DNA of 64,000 bases from Lachnospiraceae bacterium. GTDB taxonomy: Bacteria; Bacillota; Clostridia; Lachnospirales; Lachnospiraceae. The DNA lies in contig JAJQBQ010000047.1 in assembly GCA_021203205.1 (NCBI GenBank), positions 1 to 64,000 on the forward strand, written 5' to 3'. This document shows positions 16,712 through 24,991 of this stretch, piece by piece (positions within the stretch are counted from its first letter, which is position 1; each line of letters starts with the position of its first letter). A model generated the notes under the pieces. The model searched no databases. It was not told the origin of the DNA and was given only the letters and a program-made list of their open reading frames with translations. Made by a program: the position numbers and the translations under genes.

Positions 16712-16754
16712 ATGAATGCGTAGCTTCCTGATGAGAGGAAAGCTGCGCATTCAT
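16712..16754. terminator. hairpin between convergent genes
   Basis: ATGAATGCGTAGCTTCC (16712-16728) pairs with GGAAAGCTGCGCATTCAT (16737-16754), with two mismatches and an 8-base loop. It lies between the plus-strand gene ending at 16671 and the minus-strand toxin ending at 16784. There is no strong T run, so efficiency is uncertain. Confidence 0.5.
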
Positions 16755-16783
16755 GATGTATATCTTAAAAGGGGAAATATAAG

Positions 16784-17101
16784 TCAGAGAATATCTTTGA
16801 AATTTCGCATGCCATACAAAACACGGATAACCTGAATCTCATGAAGAATATCGTCCGGCCGATAAAAGATAATGTAATTTTTTACCGGGAGTTTCCTTAG
16901 TGTGGCATCCTTTACGAAGTTATTGTTGACTAAAGGACATATATGAGGATTTGCGCACACCCGCCTTAGCGCCTCACGAAAAGACTGATCTAAAGCAGTA
17001 GCTGCCAAAGGATTACATAATTCTTCGGAAATATATTTGTTTATAGATTCGATATCTTCTCTGGCAGCACCGGAAAACTTGAGATCATATTCAACCGCCA
17101 T
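16784..17101 (-). CDS. RelE/ParE-family toxin
   Basis: A 105-residue toxin of the RelE/ParE superfamily. The start at 17101 (MAVEYDLKFS) is chosen because the family begins at this point and it overlaps the antitoxin end by 11 bp. Recognisable features are the N-terminal AREDIESINKYISEEL helices and the core LRKLPVKNYIIFYRPDD followed by VIRVLYGMRNF, the typical C-terminal strand pair of Txe/RelE-like proteins. ParE-like toxins poison gyrase and RelE-like ones cleave mRNA; the sequence alone does not decide which. It is co-transcribed behind a Phd/YefM antitoxin. Confidence 0.85.
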   Translation of the reverse strand: MAVEYDLKFSGAAREDIESINKYISEELCNPLAATALDQSFREALRRVCANPHICPLVNNNFVKDATLRKLPVKNYIIFYRPDDILHEIQVIRVLYGMRNFKDIL

Positions 17102-17366
17102 ATTTCTTCTCCATTTCATCAAGAAATGCGAAGCCATCTGTAAGCGGTTCTCCTGCCGCAATGCGATCAAGAGATTCATTGATCAGAGTGGCAGCCTGCA
17201 TTTCGGCCATAGTCTTTTCGTAAAGTTCAATACTCATAAGAACCATTTCACCGTAGCCGTTTCTTGTGACGACGATTGGAACATCGCTTTCCTGACAGGT
17301 TTTGGAAATTTGAGCAGTATTCTTCAATTCGTTAATTGGCAGTATTTTCGGTAATGTTTGCATCAT
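17091..17366 (-). CDS. Phd/YefM-family antitoxin
   Basis: A 91-residue antitoxin with AGGAGG seven bases before the ATG. The N-terminal fold LPINELKN...ISKTCQESDVPIVVTRNGYGEMVLMS is the classic Phd/YefM DNA-binding domain. A helical C-terminus (EAQAATLINESLDRIAAGE-like) should wrap the toxin. It overlaps the toxin start by 11 bp, giving coupled translation, and probably represses the promoter at 17399-17426. Confidence 0.87.
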   Translation of the reverse strand: MMQTLPKILPINELKNTAQISKTCQESDVPIVVTRNGYGEMVLMSIELYEKTMAEMQAATLINESLDRIAAGEPLTDGFAFLDEMEKKYGG

Positions 17367-17398
17367 ATCAAAGCCTCCTGAATGTATATTTTGGCCTT

Positions 17399-17426
17399 AT
17401 TATACCATTATATGCGGGAAAAGCAA
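17399..17426 (-). promoter_or_regulatory. predicted promoter of the Phd/RelE operon
   Basis: On the minus strand TTGCTT (plus 17421-17426) and TATAAT (plus 17399-17404) are separated by 16 bp, about 35 bp before the antitoxin start. Just upstream (about 17437-17485) AAATGAGCTTTTTCCAAAGAG occurs twice in tandem, which may be a binding site or slippage. Confidence 0.6.
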
Positions 17427-17683
17427 CGGGAGATTTGAAAAAATGAGCTTTTTCCAAAGAGAAAAATGAGCTTTTTCCAAAGAGAAACTTGCGAACATGA
17501 TGTTTCTGTGGTATGCTTCACGACTGGAAAAGAAAACATGTTTTCCCTGCGTCATGCAGACAGTCAGACTGATGCTGTCTGGGGCTGCAGGAAAAGATTT
17601 TTAAGGAAAAACATGTCACTTTGCTGACACGAAAAAGAAGGAAAGCCGCCTGGCGGACTTTCACAGGAGATAAGGAGACAGTC

Positions 17684-18541
17684 ATGAAACCAATCAAAGA
17701 AGGAAAAGTAAGAGAAATCTATGACAACGGCGACAGCCTCATCATGGTGGCTACCGACCGTATCAGCTGCTTCGACGTGATTTTGAAGAACAAGATCGCG
17801 AAAAAAGGCACGGTGCTGACGCAGATGTCGAAGTTCTGGTTCGAGATGACGGAGGATATCCTGCCGAACCACATGATTTCCGTGGATGTAAACGATATGC
17901 CGGAATATTTCCGTACCTCGGAATACGACGGAAACAGCATGATGTGCAAAAAGCTTACCATGCTGCCGTTAGAGTGCATCGTGCGCGGCTACATCACCGG
18001 CAGCGGCTGGAAGAGCTATCAGGAGAACGGCACCGTGTGCGGCATCCGCCTGCCGGAGGGCTTACGGGAATCGGACAAGCTGCCGGAGCCCATTTACACG
18101 CCTTCCACGAAGGCGGATCTGGGCGACCATGACGAAAATATTTCCTATGAGCAGAGCATTGACGTGCTGGAGAAGCATTTCCCGGGCAAGGGCGAGGAAT
18201 ACGCCTCGAAGCTTCGCGACTACACCATCGCGCTGTACAAAAAGTGCGCGAATTACGCCTACAGCCGCGGCATCATCATCGCGGACACGAAGTTTGAATT
18301 CGGTCTGGATGAGAACGGTGTCATCGTGGTGGGCGATGAGATGCTCACCCCGGACAGCTCCCGCTTCTGGCCGGTGGAAGGCTATGAGCCGGGACACGGT
18401 CAGCCGTCCTACGATAAGCAGTTCGCCAGAGACTGGCTGAAGACCCACGATCATGACTGGGAACTCCCGAAAGAAGTGGAGGACAAGACCATCGCCATTT
18501 ACCTGGAAGGGTATGAGAAGCTGACGGGGAAAAAGCTGTAA
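17684..18541 (+). CDS. purC: phosphoribosylaminoimidazole-succinocarboxamide synthase
   Basis: A 285-residue SAICAR synthetase of purine biosynthesis, which joins CAIR and aspartate using ATP. The start at 17684 follows AAGGAG at 17672-17677. Family motifs are EGKVREIYD near the N-terminus, TDRISCFDV, RGYITGSGWKSY, the substrate loop TPSTKADLGDHDENIS, RGIIIADTKFEFG and GDEMLTPDSSRFW. The length matches the longer bacterial/eukaryote-like PurC type rather than the 235-residue Bacillus form. It stands alone, with no other pur genes nearby. A possible stem (CAGACAG...CTGTCTG, about 17566-17590) precedes it, but I see no purine riboswitch core. Confidence 0.97.
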   Translation: MKPIKEGKVREIYDNGDSLIMVATDRISCFDVILKNKIAKKGTVLTQMSKFWFEMTEDILPNHMISVDVNDMPEYFRTSEYDGNSMMCKKLTMLPLECIVRGYITGSGWKSYQENGTVCGIRLPEGLRESDKLPEPIYTPSTKADLGDHDENISYEQSIDVLEKHFPGKGEEYASKLRDYTIALYKKCANYAYSRGIIIADTKFEFGLDENGVIVVGDEMLTPDSSRFWPVEGYEPGHGQPSYDKQFARDWLKTHDHDWELPKEVEDKTIAIYLEGYEKLTGKKL

Positions 18542-18630
18542 GGGGTGACAGGGAAAATGCCATTAAAAGTTTCTGTCAGTTTCGGAAGTGTCCACAGGGA
18601 TGTTTCAGAGTTTGAAAAGCTTGAGCAGAC

Positions 18631-18668
18631 AAAAACGGCGGAAGGAGGCAGCGAAGCCTTCTTCCGCC
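18631..18668 (-). terminator. terminator of the potassium channel gene
   Basis: GGCGGAAGGAGGC (18637-18649) pairs with GCCTTCTTCCGCC (18656-18668) around a 6-base loop, with a single G-T mismatch. On the minus strand the stem is followed by TTTTT (plus 18631-18635), so it fits the gene ending at 18732. It may also stop purC transcription from the other side. Confidence 0.75.
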
Positions 18669-18731
18669 ATGTAAAAATCTTAAGAAATGCGGTTATAAAA
18701 TCTGCTTAAAATGTGTGAAAACTATTTTGTA

Positions 18732-20330
18732 TCAGACGGAAATTTCTCCCAGCAGTTCCCAGGAGTAGTCATTATCCGCCTTACAGTGTTCCGGCAGCTC
18801 ATCGTAGGCGCGGATGCGCGGATCCTGCCGCAGAGCTTCATCGTGCCTCGGGCCGTAAGACCAGTTATAATAAGCGTAAAAGCGCAGCCAGCGCAGGTGC
18901 TCGATCCGGCGGTAGCGGTCGAGTACCTGCGTATTTTTTATGTTCTCCTGATATACACGGAAGGCCTCGGTCATATTCTCCGCGTTCAGGTCGGTGAGCG
19001 ACTCATCTTTTAAGAGAATGCGCACCTTGTGGAACAGGTGCTCGGAGGCGGCGATCTTGGACTGGCGCAGGTAGTCGCCAAGCTCGTCCCAGTCCAGCGC
19101 ACCTGCGCCGTGGCCGCTGCGGTACAGGTTGTTCATGGCGATAGCCACCTGGTTTAAGGTGGTGCGCAGCACATTTTCCGGCGAATAGATAGATTCGTCC
19201 GTCCCGAAGTGCGTCACGCCCGGTACTGCGCGGTTACTGCGCAGGGTGATATCGCCCCGGACGCGGTAAAACTGCCGCAGTTTCCAGAAAATATCCCAGC
19301 CCGCCTGCTCATCATCGTCGCAGATGATGATGCGGTCGGCGGATTCCAGGAGGGCATGTTCTTTCGACCAGGAGGCGCTGTGGAAAATCAGGGAATCCTG
19401 GCCGGTGAAGTGGGTGTGTAAGTTATTAATTTCGAATACCTGCCCAAGCCCCACATGCAAATCAAGAAAATCTCCCACATCCCCGAAGATATGATAAGCG
19501 ACGCGCTGCTCGGGGGAGATCACGTTGCCAAGGATCGCGCGGGTAAGCAGTGCCTGACCGTAATTTCCGAATCCAAGCAGCACGATTGTGTGCTCATTCG
19601 CTTTCAGCGGCTGGTTCCTCCAGTATTCTCTTGCGCAGCAGTCATAGCTGTGGAAGAAATGAACAGCGCCCGGCAGGTTATCCTCACCGCTGGTGGTGCG
19701 GGCGTACACATCCACCGGGAGCGCCGAAATATTCACCGCCCGCGGGTTCTGGCCGATGTCATTTTCCGTCATGAAAAAGACCCTGCAGCGGCTGCCGACG
19801 TCGCGCTTGCGTTTTGCGATGCGCTCCGGCGAGACATTCGCGTAGGTGCACGGGAAATCCGGCGTCTCTTCCCGCGAGCTTTTATTGCATCCGAAGATAA
19901 TCACGGCACTGGGGTTTTCCGCGTAAATCTGCCCGGCCAGTGTATTCGACTCCAGCCCGGTGTCCGCAAAATAATACCAGTCGCGCTTCCGCTTAAAGGA
20001 CAGCAGAAAAAGCGGCAGCCCCTCGCTCGTCATGAAGGACAGTACCGTGCTGACCAAAGTGACCAGGATACCGGTGGATAAAAGCAGGAAAATGAGCCCA
20101 ACCATGCGCCCTGCCAGCGTCCCCGGCGTGATATCGCCGTAGCCCACCGTGGTCAGTGTCACGATGGAGTACCAGACGGCATCGCCGATGGTGTTGATGG
20201 TGGAATTCTTGTTTGGGATCTCCACCTTGATCAGCACAAGAAGCAGCGCCATGTAGACGCAGAAGATGCATGCGATGAGGATGATGTAAAAGCGGCGGTT
20301 TCGTTTCATGTTGTTTTTGTCAGGAGACAT
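18732..20330 (-). CDS. two-helix potassium channel with Rossmann (RCK/TrkA-N-like) and RyR-like domains
   Basis: A 532-residue ligand-gated-type K+ channel. TM1 spans about 13-36, the pore helix and selectivity filter TVGYGD lie at 61-66, and TM2 at about 73-100. The large cytoplasmic part has a nucleotide-binding-like region with GFGNYG at 253-258, as in TrkA-N/RCK domains. The last 60 residues (RIEHLRWLRFYAYYNWSYGP, then LPEHCKADNDYSW) resemble the RyR domain, a small fold first named in ryanodine receptors and also found in bacterial TrkA-N fusions. The channel should be tetrameric, with gating by a nucleotide or other cytoplasmic ligand. It is monocistronic. Confidence 0.85.
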   Translation of the reverse strand: MSPDKNNMKRNRRFYIILIACIFCVYMALLLVLIKVEIPNKNSTINTIGDAVWYSIVTLTTVGYGDITPGTLAGRMVGLIFLLLSTGILVTLVSTVLSFMTSEGLPLFLLSFKRKRDWYYFADTGLESNTLAGQIYAENPSAVIIFGCNKSSREETPDFPCTYANVSPERIAKRKRDVGSRCRVFFMTENDIGQNPRAVNISALPVDVYARTTSGEDNLPGAVHFFHSYDCCAREYWRNQPLKANEHTIVLLGFGNYGQALLTRAILGNVISPEQRVAYHIFGDVGDFLDLHVGLGQVFEINNLHTHFTGQDSLIFHSASWSKEHALLESADRIIICDDDEQAGWDIFWKLRQFYRVRGDITLRSNRAVPGVTHFGTDESIYSPENVLRTTLNQVAIAMNNLYRSGHGAGALDWDELGDYLRQSKIAASEHLFHKVRILLKDESLTDLNAENMTEAFRVYQENIKNTQVLDRYRRIEHLRWLRFYAYYNWSYGPRHDEALRQDPRIRAYDELPEHCKADNDYSWELLGEISV

Positions 20331-20373
20331 TGCTTCTGACTCTTCCTCCGGTTATTTTTAAGATTATATCATG

Positions 20374-20499
20374 ATGACACCAGGGTGCAGTCGGGAGTTG
20401 AAGTGAACGCTTCGCGTTACTGAAGAAAATGCTTTGCATTTTCTTCGGGAGAAACCCGTGGTGTCATTTCAGTGTTTGTTACTTTTGATCCCGGTATCA
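20374..20499. repeat. dispersed palindromic element, copy upstream of the K+ channel
   Basis: The left end TGACACCAGGGTGCAGTC (20374-20391) faces the inverse of TGATACCGGGATCAAAAG (20482-20499). Inside are two smaller palindromes, AACGCTTCGCGTT and GAAAATGCTTTGCATTTTC. It shares its ends with the copies at 14375, 31283, 49188 and 52494. Confidence 0.6.
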
Positions 20500-20557
20500 T
20501 CGTGATTGATAAAAGGGTATGACACACGGACTGGCGAAAAAGAAGAAAATTTCACAG

Positions 20558-22267
20558 CTATTCTTCTTCCGCCGCAAACTCCTCTTTTACACAACGTATC
20601 CGACAGGATTTTTTATAGCATGCGACACCATAGCGGTAAATCGTGCGCATGCCTTCTTTCCGCAGCTCATGCACATAATTTTCCTGCTCGATCTGGTCAA
20701 AAGCTTCGTCTAACGCAGCGGTGTATTTTCCGTTTTCCGCATATTTCATTTCAATCACAATGCCGATGCCCCTGCGGCGGATGCGCACCCGGATATCGGC
20801 GAAACCGTCACCTGCCTCCTGATTTGACTTTGAAACCCAGCCGTCGCGGTAAGCAAAAAGCCCCAAAAGAATGCCGTGATAGAAATTCTCTTTGCGTTCC
20901 CTGTGGACGAACGTATCGCGCAGGCTGATGGTATCGTCCAGATAATCTGTAAAACGTTGCTCGAACGCAGTGGCATCACCGGCTTCCACGGCATCGCAGA
21001 GCAGGTCGCGCGGAGTCACGTCATTTGCGGCTTGTTCCTTAAACAACTCGATAATCTGATCGGCGAAGAGATTATTGACCTCGCGGTTCGGGATGACGAG
21101 CGTGTAGCGTTTCCCGGAGGGGCGGGTCTGAAGTGTCAGGTAGCCGGTCGTAAACAGCAGACTCCAGATATTGTCTATGGACGAGTATACGCGGTTGTAA
21201 GTCAGATCCTCGTGGATCTCCTTTGTTACGCTTCCGCCTGCCAGCAGAAGTTCGATTTCTTCCTTTGTCTGGCTGTTGCCATATTTTTCAATGAGCGTTC
21301 GGATTACGCTGTTTCCGCTCGTGTTCGACCAGTAGTCCTGAGGCTCGGCCTGTGGATCCCAAATTAAATCGTAGACATAACAGAGGATATCCCACGGGTT
21401 GTAAACTTTTACATTTCCGAACAGGTAACCATCATACCATTCTTTCACGGTGTCATATTTGTCTGAAAAATTATAATATTCTAACAAATCCCGTACTTCT
21501 GTATCGGTAAAACCGAAATATTCATCAAACTGAACCTTTGTAATGGAGAGAATATTCGGGTTATTCAGCCCGGTGAAGATGCTTTCCTTAGACACGCGGA
21601 GGCATCCGGTCATTACAGCGAAATAGAGGCTGTTATTGGTCTTTAAGGCCTGGTTGAACATGGAACGAATCAGGTCGATCATATTCTCATAATAACCTTT
21701 GTCGTTCGCCTTCGCAAGCGGCACATCATATTCGTCGATCAGAAGGATGACCTTTTTGCTGTAGTGTTTTTCAAGCAGACTACAGAGATTCTTTAAAGAA
21801 CTTTTCAGGGTTCCATCGTCCATATTTAAATCTTTCAGGGAAGAAAAGAGCTCCTTATCTTCCGAGGTAAGATGATCGCTGGAAGCGAGAAAATTCAGTC
21901 GCAGGGCTTCATTAAAAATGATTCTTACTGCGGAGTCTCTTGCCGATGTATAGGTTGCCCCTTCGATATCCTTTAAGCTTACGAATATGACAGGATACTG
22001 TCCAAGGTACTCTTCACAGAGATTTGTATCTTTGCTGATCTCAAGGCCGTCGAACAGCGTCGGGTCCGTGCCGATTTCAAAAAAGTATTTCAGCATGCTC
22101 ATATTCAGAGACTTTCCGAAACGACGGGGTCGGGTGAAGAGGTTCACTTTTCCGAGCGCGCGGAGCAGGTCGCGAATCATCGAGGTCTTATCTACATAAT
22201 AGTAGTTCCCGGTGCGAATTTCCGCAAAATCTTCGATCCCGGTCGGTATCATTTTTCTTAATTCCAT
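20558..22267 (-). CDS. AAA-ATPase-like protein with C-terminal PD-(D/E)XK nuclease-like domain
   Basis: A 569-residue protein of the family common in Lachnospiraceae and Bacteroides (AAA-ATPase_like plus PD-(D/E)XK). The start at 22267 (MELRKMIPTG) follows AAAGGAGG; the longer frame has no site. An N-terminal FAEIRTGNYYYVDKTSMI leads to the Walker A-like TRPRRFGKS at 45-53. VILLIDEYDVPLA near 165 is the Walker B motif. WYDGYLFG and YNPWDILCY are hallmark motifs. Near residue 505, GIGIVIEMKYA gives the nuclease-like E.K core. A defence or mobile-element role has been suggested for such proteins, but none is established. A divergent paralogue lies at 23358. Confidence 0.85.
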   Translation of the reverse strand: MELRKMIPTGIEDFAEIRTGNYYYVDKTSMIRDLLRALGKVNLFTRPRRFGKSLNMSMLKYFFEIGTDPTLFDGLEISKDTNLCEEYLGQYPVIFVSLKDIEGATYTSARDSAVRIIFNEALRLNFLASSDHLTSEDKELFSSLKDLNMDDGTLKSSLKNLCSLLEKHYSKKVILLIDEYDVPLAKANDKGYYENMIDLIRSMFNQALKTNNSLYFAVMTGCLRVSKESIFTGLNNPNILSITKVQFDEYFGFTDTEVRDLLEYYNFSDKYDTVKEWYDGYLFGNVKVYNPWDILCYVYDLIWDPQAEPQDYWSNTSGNSVIRTLIEKYGNSQTKEEIELLLAGGSVTKEIHEDLTYNRVYSSIDNIWSLLFTTGYLTLQTRPSGKRYTLVIPNREVNNLFADQIIELFKEQAANDVTPRDLLCDAVEAGDATAFEQRFTDYLDDTISLRDTFVHRERKENFYHGILLGLFAYRDGWVSKSNQEAGDGFADIRVRIRRRGIGIVIEMKYAENGKYTAALDEAFDQIEQENYVHELRKEGMRTIYRYGVACYKKSCRIRCVKEEFAAEEE

Positions 22268-22532
22268 TTTGTACAGAGCCTCCTTTCGTTTATTATGGCG
22301 GCGTTTGCGGAAACTGGAGTAAGCGCTTCGCGCTGACTCCGGAGCAATGGTTCTCATCTTTGCTGGTGCCCGCGAAGCGGGGTGAAGTATATTGACAGCA
22401 GAAACGCAAGTTTTTGATTCATATAATGCCATTTTAACATATCAGGCAGAGAAAAGAAAGCCTGAAAATAAATTTCATCGGCATTTATTCGCAGCTGTGT
22501 CCCTGAAACGGAAATTAAAGTAAAATTCAGTA

Positions 22533-22561
22533 TTGACATTAATAATGTTAAATGTTATATT
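22533..22561 (+). promoter_or_regulatory. predicted promoter of the DUF2089 operon
   Basis: TTGACA at 22533-22538 and TATATT at 22556-22561 with a 17-bp spacer, about 30 bp before the gene at 22590. TAATAATGTTAAATGTTATATT within it has repeated AATGTTA steps. Confidence 0.7.
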
Positions 22562-22589
22562 GAATAAAATTTAATCAGGGAGGTGCGGT

Positions 22590-22892
22590 ATGGCGATTCA
22601 AATAGTTCCCGAGTGGATGGCCGGCCTGGATGATGAGGATGTTTCTTTCATTCGAAAGTTTATCCTGGCATCCGGTTCCCTCAAGGAGATGGCGAAGCAG
22701 TATAATGTGACGTATCCGACGGTGCGTCTGCGGCTGGACCGGCTCATCCAGAAAATGCAGATCAGCGAGAGCGCGGAGAAGGATCCATATGTAGCACTGA
22801 TTAAGCGCCTTGCGATCAATGATAAGCTGGATTTTGACACGGCGAAAATTCTGATCGACGAGTATAGGAAAACAAAGAAGGAGGACAGTTGA
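22590..22892 (+). CDS. DUF2089-like putative transcription regulator
   Basis: A 100-residue protein after GGGAGG. The sequence LDDEDVSFIRKFILASGSLK then MAKQYNVTYPTVRLRLDRL matches the conserved C-terminal region of DUF2089 proteins: a helix-turn-helix in which YPTVR forms the recognition helix. The zinc-binding N-terminus of full DUF2089 proteins is missing. The next gene, a small membrane protein, follows directly, so this probably regulates or co-acts with it. Many Firmicutes pair DUF2089 regulators with small membrane or DUF1700-like proteins in envelope-stress operons. Confidence 0.8.
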   Translation: MAIQIVPEWMAGLDDEDVSFIRKFILASGSLKEMAKQYNVTYPTVRLRLDRLIQKMQISESAEKDPYVALIKRLAINDKLDFDTAKILIDEYRKTKKEDS

Positions 22893-22894
22893 TT

Positions 22895-23218
22895 ATGTAT
22901 GATTTGTTGTGTTGGTTATTATTTGGGCTGGTGATCGGGGCCATAGTCGCGCTGGAAATCTGGCTCTCCCGCAGGCCGTCGGCCCTGCCGGGGCTGGTGA
23001 TGCCGGTGGTCGCGCTGGTTGTTACGGTACCTATGGTTGTTGAGATGCTCCTGGATATGCCGGCAGGTGCGGGTGCGGACCATGTGTCAGTCAGGTCGGC
23101 GGTGGTGCCGGTATTGCTGGCATTGTTTACTATCGTTTTATTTCTGATTTATGCGATATGCAGGAGGGCAGGGCGAGCCGCGAGACAGGTGGACAAGATG
23201 AATATACAGGATTTGTAA
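22895..23218 (+). CDS. three-helix membrane protein in the DUF2089 operon
   Basis: A protein of about 107 residues. The ATG at 22895 is ten bases after GGAGG; a TTG at 22889 overlapping the upstream stop is also possible. Hydrophobic segments at about 5-25, 36-56 and 70-92 are followed by a basic cytoplasmic tail (RRAGRAARQVDK). There is no recognised domain. Tight spacing to the DUF2089-like gene argues for a shared role. Confidence 0.7.
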   Translation: MYDLLCWLLFGLVIGAIVALEIWLSRRPSALPGLVMPVVALVVTVPMVVEMLLDMPAGAGADHVSVRSAVVPVLLALFTIVLFLIYAICRRAGRAARQVDKMNIQDL

Positions 23219-23357
23219 ATCAGAACTGAAAATACAGTTCTAAACTGCTTGATTCACCCGAAAAAGTGTGTTATCCTGCCGATAAACGAAATGCTGACAA
23301 TTATAAGGAAGACATAGAAGAGATTATGACCGGCCACAATACGGAAAGGAAGATGCT

Positions 23358-24980
23358 ATGGGGTATTATCTGAATTCAGAAGACATTCTTGAACTATATG
23401 AGGGAGAGACGAAAAAACCATATTTTATAGACAAGACAGAGATGCTGAATGACATGATTTATCTCATTGAGCACGGACGGAATTACATCTCTGTAACGAG
23501 GCCGAGAAGGTTTGGGAAATCTGTCGCGGCCGCCATGATCGGTTCTTTTTTCAGTAAAGGAAACGACAGCAGCGGTGTGTTTTCGAATCTTAAAATTGCG
23601 AATAATAAGAATTATACGAATCACATGAATCGACATAACGTCATTTATATTGATTTCAGCAAGGTGCCGGAGGATTGTGAATCCTATGAACAGTATATCC
23701 GGGGAATCAAAAGAAATCTGCTTGATGATCTGGAAGAGGCGTATCCAAATGTGAGGATAAATAAAGAGGATTCCATGGGCGGCATTCTGCGCACGGTTTC
23801 CAGAAAGAATAATAATGAGAAGTTTATTCTGGTATTTGATGAATGGGATTATGTTTTCCACAGAAAGTATTTTACGGAGGAGGACAGAGGAAAATTTACC
23901 TCGTTTCTCGGTGGCATGACAAAAGGCATGGCCTACGTTGAGTTGGCCTACATGACAGGTGTTCTTCCCATTAAGAAATATTCAGCCAGCGATACGATGA
24001 ACCATTTCGATGAGTATAATATGGCAAACAGTGACAGATTCAGTGAATTTTTCGGATTTACAGCGGAAGAGGTTGACGAACTTTACGGACGTTATCGATC
24101 TAATTGTCCGAATCCGATTATTTCGCGGGAAGATTTGAAAGAATGGTATGATGGATATCAAAGAGACAGCGGAAGCAGCATGTACAATCCAAACTCGGTC
24201 GTATCGGCACTTAGCAGAAATCAGATGAAAAATTACTGGGCAAAAGCAGGAGAATATGATGAGCTAAAGGATTATGTGCTGAATGATATCGATGGGGTTA
24301 GAGATGCGGTGATGTTGCTGGCGGCGGGAGAGCCGATTCAGGTAAATATGGAAGAGTATGCTACCACTGCCGGAACTTTGGAAACAAGAGATGAAATTTT
24401 GTCTGTCATGACAATTTACGGTTACCTGAATTATTATAGCGGATGTGTGAGAATTCCGAACAGGGAACTCATGCTCGAATTTGAGAAGGTTATCAGACAG
24501 GCTCCGCGTTTTAATTACATGCGTGAGCTGGAGAAGGAATCTGCCCGCATCTTGCAGGCTACTCTGGCGCAGGATGAAGATACGGTGGGAAAGGTTTTGG
24601 CTATTGTTCATGCGACGGAATCTCCGCTGAAGGCTTATAATGACGAAGCCGAACTTTCCGGCAGCGTGAAGCTGGCCTATATTGCCGCGCGGAAAAAGTA
24701 TGATATGCAGCGCGAGGATCAGGCAGGGATCGGATATGTGGACTATATCTTCTATCCATATCATCGGTCAGATGATGGAATCATCATCGAACTGAAAGTA
24801 GATGACTCACCTGAAACGGCATTGCAACAGATAAAAGATAAAAAGTATGCGATGAAGTTTCAGGGGAAGCTTGGAGAACAGCCGAAAACGACCGGAAGAA
24901 TTCTTCTGGTGGGGATTGGATATTATAAGAAGGATAAAGTTCATCGGTGCAAGATAGAAGTGGCGGAAGAGGGGATTTAA
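23358..24980 (+). CDS. second AAA-ATPase-like/PD-(D/E)XK protein
   Basis: A 540-residue protein of the same broad family as the one at 20558, but divergent. PYFIDKTEML precedes the Walker A-like TRPRRFGKS at 47-55, FILVFDEWDYVFH near 160 is the Walker B motif, and LKEWYDGYQ and MYNPNSVVSAL are family landmarks. The C-terminal GIIIELKVDDSPETALQQI supplies the nuclease-like E.K core. The ATG at 23358 follows GGAAAGGAAG. Its stop codon lies inside a terminator hairpin shared with the convergent antiporter gene. The biological role of the family is not settled. Confidence 0.85.
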   Translation: MGYYLNSEDILELYEGETKKPYFIDKTEMLNDMIYLIEHGRNYISVTRPRRFGKSVAAAMIGSFFSKGNDSSGVFSNLKIANNKNYTNHMNRHNVIYIDFSKVPEDCESYEQYIRGIKRNLLDDLEEAYPNVRINKEDSMGGILRTVSRKNNNEKFILVFDEWDYVFHRKYFTEEDRGKFTSFLGGMTKGMAYVELAYMTGVLPIKKYSASDTMNHFDEYNMANSDRFSEFFGFTAEEVDELYGRYRSNCPNPIISREDLKEWYDGYQRDSGSSMYNPNSVVSALSRNQMKNYWAKAGEYDELKDYVLNDIDGVRDAVMLLAAGEPIQVNMEEYATTAGTLETRDEILSVMTIYGYLNYYSGCVRIPNRELMLEFEKVIRQAPRFNYMRELEKESARILQATLAQDEDTVGKVLAIVHATESPLKAYNDEAELSGSVKLAYIAARKKYDMQREDQAGIGYVDYIFYPYHRSDDGIIIELKVDDSPETALQQIKDKKYAMKFQGKLGEQPKTTGRILLVGIGYYKKDKVHRCKIEVAEEGI

Positions 24981-24991
24981 CCCCTCTTTTT
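24967..24991. terminator. shared bidirectional terminator containing two stop codons
   Basis: AAGAGGGG (24967-24974), a loop ATTTAA, and CCCCTCTT (24981-24988) form a perfect stem followed by TTT on the plus strand. The loop TTAA holds the stop of the plus-strand gene (TAA 24978-24980) and of the minus-strand antiporter (TTA 24977-24979). Both coding regions therefore extend into the hairpin. Confidence 0.8.

Noticed and set aside
17380..17683. Purine riboswitch sought before purC
   Set aside because: No TATA-type three-way junction core was found; only a weak CAGACAG/CTGTCTG stem is present.
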